Assembly: GCA_016208495.1 (NCBI GenBank)
Contig: JACQXX010000003.1
Location: forward strand, 1-64,000
Source of the DNA: Acidobacteriota bacterium
GTDB lineage: Bacteria; Acidobacteriota; Blastocatellia; Chloracidobacteriales; Chloracidobacteriaceae
Direction of reading: 5' to 3'
Length of the DNA stretch: 64,000 bases
The notes beneath the pieces are model-generated. The model ran no database searches and had not been told where the DNA came from. It saw nothing but the letters and a program-made list of their open reading frames with translations. This document shows, piece after piece, positions 43,484-51,390 of this stretch (position 1 is its first letter; each line of letters starts with the position of its first letter). Made by a program: the position numbers and the translations under genes.

Positions 43484-44344
43484 ATGATTCGATGCAGTTA
43501 TTGTGGTACCGACAACTTAGATGGTTCTGAATACTGCGACGAGTGTGGGAATAAGCTCAACATTCAGGCTTCAGCTTCAACGTTGCATATTGACCCCAGC
43601 CCGGCGCCAGGTGCCCCGGTTGGATATGGCGCACCCGGGATGATGCCTGTTCCCCCATCAGCACCTTCACCCGCGCTGCAGTCACCAGTCGTCGCGCCGT
43701 TACCCGCCGCACCCCTGTACCCGATGCCTCCCGCCAGTGCGCCGCCAGTGATGCCGCCAACTCCCGCGCTTTCGCCGCCGCCGCCACCGATTCCGCCGAT
43801 GCCCCCCAAAGCCTTAACGCCGCCGCCGCCAGCCATGCCGGCGCCGAGTCCAATCGGGCAGCCCCCGATGCCTCCGGCTTTTTCAAGTGCGCCACCGCCG
43901 ATGCCCCCGGCGCCGTCAGCCGTTCCTCTCCCGCCACTTGACCATGGGGCGCCCCCACCAACATTTATCCCTGGTGGGGGGGCTGCATCAAGTTCTCCCT
44001 CAGGCAAAACACCAGGGCGTGCCAAATTGATCATTCAGCGGGGCGGCACCATCGGCAAAGAATTTATGTTGACCGATACTGAATCCAATATTGGTCGCTG
44101 GGATGCCGATGGCGGGATTTTCCCGGATGTTGACCTGGATCAGGACGACCCGGAAGCCAAGGTTTCTCGCCGGCATGCCCGAATCGTTCACCAGAGCGGG
44201 CAGTATTTGCTTGAAGATTTAGGCAGTACGAATGGCACCTTCATCAACCGTGGACGTCGGCTTTTACCTGGAAGTCGCCATGCGTTGAGCAATGGGGATG
44301 AGATTATTGTCGGGAAGACATTTTTAAAATTTGTGGTTGAATAG
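43484..44344 (+). CDS. Zinc-ribbon, proline-rich, FHA-domain protein
   Basis: 286 residues from the ATG at 43484 (a TTG seven codons earlier is possible). A four-Cys zinc ribbon 'CSYCGTDNLDGSEYCDECG' (~4-22) leads into about 150 residues of Pro/Ala-rich linker. The C-terminal FHA domain (~187-286) has the phosphothreonine-binding residues: 'NIGR', 'VSRRHARIV' and 'DLGSTNGTFIN'. FHA domains read phosphothreonine marks, so this should be a target or adaptor of the kinase encoded next. Its FHA domain is a close relative of that kinase's own FHA domain, including 'FPDVDL.. DPE.KVSRRHAR'. Confidence 0.88.
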   Translation: MIRCSYCGTDNLDGSEYCDECGNKLNIQASASTLHIDPSPAPGAPVGYGAPGMMPVPPSAPSPALQSPVVAPLPAAPLYPMPPASAPPVMPPTPALSPPPPPIPPMPPKALTPPPPAMPAPSPIGQPPMPPAFSSAPPPMPPAPSAVPLPPLDHGAPPPTFIPGGGAASSSPSGKTPGRAKLIIQRGGTIGKEFMLTDTESNIGRWDADGGIFPDVDLDQDDPEAKVSRRHARIVHQSGQYLLEDLGSTNGTFINRGRRLLPGSRHALSNGDEIIVGKTFLKFVVE

Positions 44345-44483
44345 TGCGCCAGCGGAGAAAATTTGTGATTTCTTCGGTGGGGCCTGGTTGCCACGGGTGA
44401 CCCTGGCCCGCAGCCGCGGGGAATGGGTCACCACACCGGCATCATCGCCTGCCATTTGAATCGGTTCGCCTGGTGGTTTTGGA

Positions 44484-45878
44484 ATGAGCATACCAAACAG
44501 AAAATCACCCAATGCACAACTCGAACCAGGAACATTGCTTTCCGACCGCTACCAGATTGTAAAACGGGTTGGCGGCGGCGGGATGGGGAGCGTCTACCTG
44601 GCCTATGATACTCGCCTTGGGAACAAACCCAGGGCGGTCAAAGAGATGGTGGAGTTGTTTGTTGATGAAACCCAGCGACGGAAAGCAGTTGATGATTTTA
44701 AACGAGAAGCCCAGTTGCTGGCGAGTCTGGATCATCCGTCAATTCCGACGATCTTTGATTATTTCATCTCAGCCGATGGTCGCTATTATCTGGTGATGAA
44801 GTATATCGGGGGAGGGGATTTACAGGGCCAGCTCAAAAAAAGGGGTGGGGTGATCGAAGAGCGGTCCGTGACCGAATGGGGCATCCAAATTTGTGATGTA
44901 CTGCATTATTTGCACAGCCAAAACCCTCCGATTATCTACCGAGACTTAAAACCAGCCAACCTGATGCTGGATGATGCCATTACCCCGTCCCGAATTATGC
45001 TGGTGGATTTCGGAATTGCCCGGTTTGTGGCTCCGACTCAAAAAGGGGTGACGGCCATCGGAACCATGGGGTATGCCCCTCCAGAGTTGTTTTCGGGAAA
45101 TGTTGAACCCCGGTCGGATATCTATTCACTTGGGGCGACGATGTTTCATCTGGTGACCGGGGTGGACCCACAAGACAACCCGTTGCTCATCTTTGATTTC
45201 ACAAAAAACCAGCGCCCCCGTCAGCTTCGTCCGGCGCTCACCTCTGAAATGGACAATCTCCTGGCCCGCATGGTTGAACACCGACCGGAACGGCGGTTTT
45301 CCTCAGCGATGGAACTCAGGTATGCCCTGGATGAGCATTTACGCCGGCTCAGTCAGTTGCCACCCCCGCCACCACCCGTGAACCTTGATGGCGGAGTTGT
45401 CCGGCAGACCGGACGTGGGTTGGGGAACGCACCTCCCGTCGAACAGGTGTTTTGCGGGAATTGTGGCCAACGGATTGCCGGTGATGACCATTTTTGCCCG
45501 CATTGTGGTACCCGGCAACCCATTGCTTCACCCCAACCTCGAATTATCCCACGACTGGTTCTCATGGCTGAGGCTGATGTGGTGACCACAACGGCGTTTC
45601 CACTCGAAAAAGACACCAATCTCATTGGTCGCAACGATCCGCACACGGGGGTTTTTCCTGAAGTTGATTTGACGTCATTTGACCCTGAAACCAAGGTTTC
45701 CCGCCGACATGCCAGAGTCTACCGTGAGGGTGGGGTTTTTCTGGTTGAAGATCTTTCAAGTGTGAATGGAACCTTCGTCAACGATAATATTCGGCTTTAT
45801 CCAAAACAGCCGCGGGCCCTCCAGGAAGGGGATAAATTGCGGCTTGGTGAGACAACTCTCAAGTTTGTCCTTGGGTAG
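44484..45878 (+). CDS. Ser/Thr protein kinase with zinc ribbon and C-terminal FHA domain
   Basis: 464 residues, no membrane segment. The kinase domain (~22-290) is complete: glycine loop 'VGGGGMGSVYLA', lysine in 'RAVKEM', HRD loop 'YRDLKPANLML', 'LVDFGIARF', 'GYAPPEL' and 'DIYSLGATMFHLVTG'. A proline-rich hinge (~296-303) leads to a zinc ribbon 'CGNCGQRIAGDDHFCPHCG' (~329-347) and an FHA domain (~365-464; 'LIGRND', 'VSRRHARVY', 'SVNGTFVN'). It phosphorylates Ser/Thr in the cytoplasm and can bind its own or partner phosphothreonines. It lies 139 nt after the zinc-ribbon FHA gene and is the intact counterpart of the pseudokinase encoded at 41338. Confidence 0.94.
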   Translation: MSIPNRKSPNAQLEPGTLLSDRYQIVKRVGGGGMGSVYLAYDTRLGNKPRAVKEMVELFVDETQRRKAVDDFKREAQLLASLDHPSIPTIFDYFISADGRYYLVMKYIGGGDLQGQLKKRGGVIEERSVTEWGIQICDVLHYLHSQNPPIIYRDLKPANLMLDDAITPSRIMLVDFGIARFVAPTQKGVTAIGTMGYAPPELFSGNVEPRSDIYSLGATMFHLVTGVDPQDNPLLIFDFTKNQRPRQLRPALTSEMDNLLARMVEHRPERRFSSAMELRYALDEHLRRLSQLPPPPPPVNLDGGVVRQTGRGLGNAPPVEQVFCGNCGQRIAGDDHFCPHCGTRQPIASPQPRIIPRLVLMAEADVVTTTAFPLEKDTNLIGRNDPHTGVFPEVDLTSFDPETKVSRRHARVYREGGVFLVEDLSSVNGTFVNDNIRLYPKQPRALQEGDKLRLGETTLKFVLG

Positions 45879-46048
45879 TGGCCTGTTACACTAATTGGCG
45901 ACTCTGCTTTCCTGCCAGTGACTGGGCGATTGCCTGCTTGATATGGTCGCTTTGGGACCCAGGTTGGTGGAAACAAACCCTGAGCTGGGGTTTGGTGTCA
46001 GCCCCACCACCAAACAGGAGTTGCAAACCAATTGAACGAGAGTTGAGC

Positions 46049-46867
46049 ATGCGTTGTCGCAATTGCAATCAGGAACTTGCACGGTCTGGAAAGTTTTGTC
46101 GGTTTTGCGGTTCGCCGCAACCGGCATCAGAGAGTGCTGGGGCACCACTTCGAAATTCAGCCGGCTCCGTTCAAGTGACGAAAACGCTGGGGTCTCCTCC
46201 CCGACTGGCTGTGGCCCCACCGGCTGGTTCTGCCTTACCTGCCAAAGGGAGTGGGGGCGCCAGTCCAGTCACTGAAGGACCAGCCCAGGAGTGGAAATAC
46301 CAGTCACTGAGTAATCTGCCGCTGCCAGCCCTGGCTCCCCCCGAATCGGAGGGTACCGGTGGCGAGCGCAAAAGTGAAGACCCATTGATGCTTAGCGTGC
46401 GGCCTGAAGACTTTTCACTGGCGCCACCCACCAATGTGTTGATTGGGCCTTTTCAACAGGCTGGGTTTGGGCTTCGATTTGGTGCCGGCATGTTTGATTT
46501 TTCGCTGTATATGCTGTGGTTTTTGGTGTGGTGGCCAATTGCTGCTCTGTTGGCCAAACAAAACCCGGCAATTTCCTATTCACTTCAGGGGTTGGGATAC
46601 TGGGTGTTTGGGATTCTTGTGATTGCCAATCACCTGTTGCTTCCGGCTCGCCAGGGACAAACCCTTGGAAAATGGCTGGTTGGGATTCGGATTATCCAGA
46701 CCAGTTTTGCTCCGGTTTCAGTGATGCATATTCTCAAACGCCATCTCATTGGCTACCCACTGTCCCTGATTTTTGGTCTCGGTTTTCTGTGGATGTTGTG
46801 GGATCGTCGGCAACAGGGATGGCACGACAAGCTTGCGCACACGCTGGTTGTTCGGTTAGATGTATAG
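46049..46867 (+). CDS. Zinc-ribbon RDD-family membrane protein
   Basis: 272 residues from the ATG at 46049. The frame is open from a GTG overlapping the kinase stop, but that 57-residue extension does not look native. The N-terminus is a zinc ribbon 'CRNCNQELARSGKFCRFCG' (~3-21), followed by about 110 residues of Pro/Gly-rich linker. The RDD domain (~135-272) has about three membrane segments with 'GLRFGAGMFDFSLY', 'GQTLGKWLVGIRI' and 'GWHDKLAHTLVV'. RDD proteins are small membrane proteins, some involved in ion transport. In this cluster it could be the membrane anchor or output of the kinase system. Confidence 0.8.
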   Translation: MRCRNCNQELARSGKFCRFCGSPQPASESAGAPLRNSAGSVQVTKTLGSPPRLAVAPPAGSALPAKGSGGASPVTEGPAQEWKYQSLSNLPLPALAPPESEGTGGERKSEDPLMLSVRPEDFSLAPPTNVLIGPFQQAGFGLRFGAGMFDFSLYMLWFLVWWPIAALLAKQNPAISYSLQGLGYWVFGILVIANHLLLPARQGQTLGKWLVGIRIIQTSFAPVSVMHILKRHLIGYPLSLIFGLGFLWMLWDRRQQGWHDKLAHTLVVRLDV

Positions 46868-46878
46868 CCGCCTGCACA

Positions 46879-46950
46879 AAATTATGAATTATGAATCAGC
46901 CTACCCTGGTCTCCATCAGGTATGAATCTCATAATTTATAATTCATAACT
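46879..46950. repeat. AT-rich inverted heptamer repeats
   Basis: ATTATGA-ATTATGA (about 46882-46896) is mirrored by ATAATTT-ATAATTC (about 46931-46944), giving an imperfect hairpin after the RDD gene. Confidence 0.5.
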
Positions 46951-47158
46951 GGTTTCCCCTCGCATCCATCGTTCTTGTGATTCCACAGTTCCTTGTGGAT
47001 CAATCACCAGTCAATGCCCATAACCCCGCTTTTGACAGCTTGAACGGCACCTTCCTGGTGGAATGCGGTGTCGTCCCAAATCTGTTCCAGCAGTCTTGTT
47101 TACCGTCACGTACCACTCCCCAAATTCTCTGGTTGTCACGTTAAGGGCCGATTTGGAT

Positions 47159-48895
47159 ATGCCACTTTTATTTGTCCAGCAAGCCAATGGAATGAATTAT
47201 GAAGTTGCCGTGCAGAAAGTGCGCACCACGATTGGGCGTTCTTCGCGCAATGATATTTGCTTGAATGATCCATTTGCTTCGCGCGTTCATGCCGAAGTTC
47301 GTCGGGAAAACGAGAGCTTTTTCATTACTGATATGGGAAGTGCCAACGGGACCTACCATAATGGAATTCGAATGTCTGGAACGTTGCCGCTTCTGATCGG
47401 AGATATCATTCGAATTGGGGAAACACAGATTCACTTTCGTGAGTCGGACTCAACCGGGTCCTACAGTGCCAATATTCTGCTTTCAGATGCCGATTGGACA
47501 ACGGCCCCCGAAGCGACAATCATGGGGCGGAGCGGCGCCAACAAGAAAGACAGCTTGTTGACATCGGTGATTAGCGAAATGGCGGGCCGGGACAGGCTCA
47601 GTGACAAAACCGGAATTCTGACACCTCAACTCGGAGTGCTCGACAAGCAGCGCGATTTGCTGGCAGTGGTCAGCAAAGTGGTTGAAACGTTGCTCTCAGA
47701 ACGGTCACTGGACGAAACCCTCAAGTTGATTTTGGATCTGGTCTTTGATGCTGTGGCTGCTGAGCGAGGGTACATCTTTCTCACCAGTCCAACCGGTGAA
47801 TTGTTGCTTAAAGCCGCCCGGACAAAGACTGGAAATACTGACCAACTGGTCAATGAGGAAGTAAAAATCAGTCGGTCAATTATTGACACGGTACTCAGCG
47901 AATGTACCTCGGTGTTAACCTCAGATGCTCAGCAGGATCCACGGTTTTCACAGCGAAATTCGATTATGCTCAGTAACATCCGGTCAATTATGGCGGTTCC
48001 GCTTGCGCATACCGGCGATGAAGTGTTGGGGATGATTTATGTGGATTCGCATTACGGAACCAGCCGGTTTAGCCAGGAAGATCTGGGCGTTATCACCACG
48101 ATTGCCCGCGTGTCAGCCATTAAGATTGATAATGTCCGGTTGATGGAAGAACAACTGGAAAAACGGCGGATTGACGAAGAGTTAAAGGTGGCCAGTGAAA
48201 TCCAGTTGAGTTTGCATCCAGCCCGCCAGCCCAAAATTGATGGCTATGACGTGATGGGCATCAGCTTCCCGTGCCGTGAAATTGGTGGCGATTACTATGA
48301 TTTTATTCAATGTCGTGACCGAAACTGGATTGTTGCGGTGGGAGATGTCTCCGGAAAGGGAATTGGTGCGGCATTAATGATGTCAAGCCTGCACGCTTCA
48401 CTCCGGGCTCAGGCCCAGACCGGACGCCCGGTGGAAGATATTGTGTCGGAGGTCAACGCCTACATCACGGAAAATTCACCGGAAAACAAGTTCCTGACCC
48501 TGTTTTGTGGTGAACTGTGCCCACCGACCGGCACCATGACCTATGCCAGTGCCGGGCACAATGCCGCGCTCCTGGTTCGTGCGGACAAGTCGGTTGAAGA
48601 ACTCGGTGCCACAGGGCTCCCGGCTGGGATTACGGTTGATTTTCCCTATGAATCCGAACAGATTGTGATTGATCCAGGGGATATTTTGGTGATTTACAGT
48701 GACGGAGTGACCGAAGGCGTCAATGAACACGATGAATTGTTTGGTGAGCAACGGCTGATAGAAGTGATTCGACGCCATAATCACGCCAATGCTTCCCAGC
48801 TTCGTGACCGGATTGATGAAGCACTCAGCCATTTTGTCGGCAAAGAACCCCAGGCTGATGACATGACACTGGTGGTTCTGAAACGACTCAGGTAA
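47159..48895 (+). CDS. FHA-GAF-SpoIIE-type protein phosphatase (RsbU-like)
   Basis: 578 residues from the ATG at 47159; the frame is open to 47063. The N-terminal FHA domain (~1-95) has 'TTIGRSSRNDI', 'ASRVHAEV' and 'MGSANGTYHNG'. A GAF domain covers ~185-350. The C-terminal PP2C/SpoIIE phosphatase (~385-578) keeps its metal sites: 'GGDYYDF', 'VGDVSGKGIGAALMM', 'SDGVTEGVN' and 'QADDMTLVVL'. Such enzymes dephosphorylate anti-anti-sigma factors in partner-switching pathways. The FHA domain suggests recruitment to phosphothreonine proteins made by the neighbouring kinase. No anti-sigma or STAS gene is adjacent. Confidence 0.92.
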   Translation: MPLLFVQQANGMNYEVAVQKVRTTIGRSSRNDICLNDPFASRVHAEVRRENESFFITDMGSANGTYHNGIRMSGTLPLLIGDIIRIGETQIHFRESDSTGSYSANILLSDADWTTAPEATIMGRSGANKKDSLLTSVISEMAGRDRLSDKTGILTPQLGVLDKQRDLLAVVSKVVETLLSERSLDETLKLILDLVFDAVAAERGYIFLTSPTGELLLKAARTKTGNTDQLVNEEVKISRSIIDTVLSECTSVLTSDAQQDPRFSQRNSIMLSNIRSIMAVPLAHTGDEVLGMIYVDSHYGTSRFSQEDLGVITTIARVSAIKIDNVRLMEEQLEKRRIDEELKVASEIQLSLHPARQPKIDGYDVMGISFPCREIGGDYYDFIQCRDRNWIVAVGDVSGKGIGAALMMSSLHASLRAQAQTGRPVEDIVSEVNAYITENSPENKFLTLFCGELCPPTGTMTYASAGHNAALLVRADKSVEELGATGLPAGITVDFPYESEQIVIDPGDILVIYSDGVTEGVNEHDELFGEQRLIEVIRRHNHANASQLRDRIDEALSHFVGKEPQADDMTLVVLKRLR

Positions 48896-48910
48896 ACGGA
48901 GGATTGAGGC

Positions 48911-49882
48911 TTGGAAGATAAACTTGTCAATGATGACTATGATAGTCCCTGGAAAGAAGCCCTGGATGAATATTTTAAGGACTTCCTGGAGCTGTTGTTT
49001 CCGATGGTTCACGATGGGATAAATTGGGACATTGCTCCTCAACCACGCGACAAAGAATTCCAGAAAGTGACGGCTACCGCCAAACTGGGGCGACAAATTG
49101 CCGATAAACTCAAAGAAGTCCAAACCCACGAAGGTGAAACCCGGTGGGTGCTGATCCATGTCGAGGTTCAAGGCCAGTGGGAAGCTGATTTTCCCAGGCG
49201 GATCTTTCGGTTTGACGCCCGGCTGTTTGACGAATTTGAAAAACACATTGTGAGCCTGGTCGTGCTGGGAGACCCAAACCCGGACTGGGTGCCAAAAGCC
49301 TTTGGATGGTCTTTTTGGGGCTATGAAATGGGAGTTCGGTTTCCCATTGTGAAATTGATCAATCTGAATATTGAGGGCCTGGAGCAGAGCCAGAACCGGT
49401 TTGCTCCAATTGTGTTGGCCCACCTCAAAACGATGACCACCAAACACGAACCCCAAACCCGGCGTGAATGGAAGTTTCGGATTGTTCGGTCACTCTATGA
49501 AAAAGGGTATGCGGCGGAGGATGTGCGAAAACTCTTTCGGCTGATAGACTGGTTTATGTATTTGCCACAGGATTTGGAGCAAGGATTTCAGAAGGACCTG
49601 GAAGAATATGAGGAGGAACATCATATGCCTTATGTGACGACTATCGAACGTATGGCCGAAGCCCGAGGAAAAGCCGAAGGAAAAGCCGAAGGACGAGTCG
49701 AGTCAAAAATTGAAATGATTCTACTGACGCTCAAGGCACGCTTTGGCGAAATTTCTCCTGCCGTCATCAAAAAGATCCAGACAATTCAAAATGACGATCT
49801 CTTAAACACCCATCAGTTAAATGCCATTATGGCTCAAAGTCTGGAGGATTTTGTGGTTAAGTTGGAGACTTCGGTTGAGTGA
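48911..49882 (+). CDS. Rpn/PD-(D/E)XK nuclease-family protein (transposase-like)
   Basis: 323 residues from a TTG with an ideal GGAGG (48898-48902) eight nt upstream, 15 nt after the phosphatase gene. The N-terminal domain (~20-140) has 'INWDIAPQPRDKEF' and 'RWVLIHVEVQGQWEADFPRRIFRFDARLFDEF', matching the E-x-Q variant of the PD-(D/E)XK core in the Rpn/YhgA-like families found in Acidobacteria and cyanobacteria. A charged repeat 'EARGKAEGKAEGRVESK' (~252-268) precedes a helical C-terminus. Rpn proteins promote RecA-independent recombination in E. coli, but most relatives are uncharacterised. Read-through from the signalling operon is likely. Confidence 0.78.
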   Translation: MEDKLVNDDYDSPWKEALDEYFKDFLELLFPMVHDGINWDIAPQPRDKEFQKVTATAKLGRQIADKLKEVQTHEGETRWVLIHVEVQGQWEADFPRRIFRFDARLFDEFEKHIVSLVVLGDPNPDWVPKAFGWSFWGYEMGVRFPIVKLINLNIEGLEQSQNRFAPIVLAHLKTMTTKHEPQTRREWKFRIVRSLYEKGYAAEDVRKLFRLIDWFMYLPQDLEQGFQKDLEEYEEEHHMPYVTTIERMAEARGKAEGKAEGRVESKIEMILLTLKARFGEISPAVIKKIQTIQNDDLLNTHQLNAIMAQSLEDFVVKLETSVE

Positions 49883-49923
49883 CTGGTGACTGGCACCAAG
49901 CCCTAAGCCCTGAGCCCTTTCTT

Positions 49924-49948
49924 CATCCCTCATCCTTCATCCCTCATC
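49924..49948. repeat. Heptamer tandem repeat, unit CATCCYT
   Basis: Three and a half copies alternating CATCCCT and CATCCTT. Same unit as 57171-57198, and in complement 6369-6396. Confidence 0.85.
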
Positions 49949-50037
49949 TCTTCAATTGCCCCAAGGGAGCGTTAAAAAATAAGTTCCTGGGGCGCGTTCT
50001 GCCACGTCCAGGTTTTGGTCTTGCACCGCGAAGCGTT

Positions 50038-50177
50038 GCCGTTCGGATAGCCGGTCGGTTGGCCGCTTTGGGCCTACCACCGGATCCAACGGCCACCCCT
50101 GTTGTTCCTCGCTTCGCCCGGGCCCCTGCGGGGCGCGGGCGAAGCGAGGAGCCGCAACCACCGGCTATCCGAACGGC
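50038..50177. repeat. Nested palindrome (18-bp outer, 14-bp inner perfect arms)
   Basis: Outer arms GCCGTTCGGATAGCCGGT (50038-50055) and its perfect complement (50160-50177). Inner arms CCTCGCTTCGCCCG (50107-50120) and its complement (50136-50149). The whole can fold into a branched GC-rich hairpin. It may be a fourth small element family. Confidence 0.8.
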
Positions 50178-50256
50178 AGCCTTTCAGGATGCTCAATCCA
50201 AATGCCTGATTCCCAAAAGAAAACGGGAAGTTGATTTTTTACAGTCCCTAAGCCCC

Positions 50257-50442
50257 CATAAGCGCCAGGATAAGGAAATGAGAGCCTGTTTGAGACAAGG
50301 AGCTGGGGAGACAGGGAGACAAGGAGACAAGGAGATCCTCCGACTGACGTTGAGAGCGGGAGAATATTTTTTCTCCTTGTCCCCTTTGTCCGCTTGTCCC
50401 CTTGTCCAGATCGGGCTCTGTTTCCTTATCCTGGCGCTTATG
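50257..50442. mobile_element. MITE-like element (family 3, copy B)
   Basis: 186 bp with perfect 21-bp terminal inverted repeats (50257-50277 and 50422-50442; core GCGCCAGGATAAGGAA). It is flanked by CCCTAAGCCCC (50246-50256) and CCCCAAGCCCC (50443-50453), an 11-bp duplication with one mismatch. The ends match copy A at 28412. Confidence 0.88.
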
Positions 50443-50459
50443 CCCCAAGCCCCAACATA

Positions 50460-51377
50460 TTACCAGCCAGTTGCAAATAACCGCATCGCGCCCTTCATCC
50501 CACATTTCTGATAGGTGTTATAGGCTTTTGCCGCCCGGCTTCGAATCGCCTCACCTGATTCAGTTGCAATCCATCCATCAATCCCAGCTTTCAATACATA
50601 GGCTTCGGGTGCCATCAGTCCAGTTGTCCACAGGAGTGGCTGGGCACCGGTTTGTTTCAACGGGTCTGAAAAATACTTCTGACTGATACAGGCCAGAATG
50701 ATCACCTCCCGTTTTGACTGGTCCTGGCGCTGAGGAATCGCATCAAGTTGAAAATCCATCAGGCCATCGTGGCCAACATAGGCCAGCAAGTGGGACGAGC
50801 CTCCGGCATAAACTGGTGACGACCCACCAGGAATAGCAATCGTCTCTGTCCCACCTCCTGCCGCAAAGCGCAAAAGATCAAGCGTACACTGTTTGATTTC
50901 GCGGCCTTGATAGGCATCTGCAACCAGGAACACTGGTTTCGTCCGATGCTGAAAAATCACCCGCTCAAGCACACCGGGTTTCGGCGTCTGAATTTCGGAA
51001 ACCACCTTCCATTCCTGGGCTCTCTTCAAATGGGTTTTGACCCCAAATTCACAGCCCCAGTACAAATTATGTGGTGGATCGTCGCCATTTCCGATTCTGG
51101 CAGGAACGGGAACAATTCCTTGATACTGGTTATCGCACAGTGCAACCAGAACGTGGATCACACGACCTGGATTTAAATGTTGCTGGCTGGGAGGTTCAAC
51201 GGTTTGGGGAGCTGACACCACAGGAGGAAGGGAAGGATGTTGTGATTGATCATTGGTAGAGGCTCGACATCCAGCAAACATTGCAACCAAGATCAACGCC
51301 ATGGTTCTGGATTTCAAACCGAATACTGAAATTTGTGTAAATGGAAACACAACAAACATGGGTACGGTTCGTTTCAC
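50460..51377 (-). CDS. Lipoprotein of unknown function with possible clan-CD cysteine-peptidase motifs
   Basis: 305 residues. A hydrophobic stretch ending 'LVAMFAGC' is a lipobox (Cys ~37). After a Ser/Pro-rich linker, a conserved-looking domain begins 'VIHVLVALCDNQYQGIVPVPARIGNGDDPPHNLYWG' (~73-108). Later 'HLLAYVGHDGLMDF' (~197-210) and 'REVIILACISQKYF' (~225-238) resemble the His-Gly and Ala-Cys blocks of caspase-like (clan CD) folds, although the His is followed by Asp-Gly. I do not recognise the family with confidence. An internal ATG (51302) sits just before the lipobox but would leave no basic n-region. Confidence 0.7.
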   Translation of the reverse strand: MKRTVPMFVVFPFTQISVFGLKSRTMALILVAMFAGCRASTNDQSQHPSLPPVVSAPQTVEPPSQQHLNPGRVIHVLVALCDNQYQGIVPVPARIGNGDDPPHNLYWGCEFGVKTHLKRAQEWKVVSEIQTPKPGVLERVIFQHRTKPVFLVADAYQGREIKQCTLDLLRFAAGGGTETIAIPGGSSPVYAGGSSHLLAYVGHDGLMDFQLDAIPQRQDQSKREVIILACISQKYFSDPLKQTGAQPLLWTTGLMAPEAYVLKAGIDGWIATESGEAIRSRAAKAYNTYQKCGMKGAMRLFATGW

Positions 51378-51390
51378 CTATGCCCCAAAG

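Larger units (their letters stand above)
49883..50256. other. Repeat-rich intergenic region
   Basis: It holds AAGCCCT-type heptamers (49898-49919), the CATCCYT heptamer array (49924-49948) and a large palindrome (50038-50177). The open frame across it is made of repeats and is not a gene. Confidence 0.6.

Noticed and set aside
43557-44034. Long Gly/Ala-rich frames on the minus strand
   Set aside because: They are mirror images of the proline-rich linker of the FHA protein, a usual source of false open frames.
45878-46048. 57-residue N-terminal extension of the RDD protein from a GTG overlapping the kinase stop
   Set aside because: The sequence is Trp/Cys-rich and unlike a natural N-terminus, while the zinc ribbon begins right at the ATG at 46049 as in its neighbours.
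41338-48895. Type VI secretion control operon
   Set aside because: Kinase, phosphatase and FHA genes fit, but no tss, hcp or vgrG gene is nearby.
48476-49456. 326-codon open frame on the minus strand
   Set aside because: It is antisense to the phosphatase and nuclease genes, which have clear domains and ribosome-binding sites; its own translation shows no family features.
49879-50511. 210-codon plus-strand frame
   Set aside because: It is composed of heptamers, a palindrome and a transposon-like element, not protein-like sequence.
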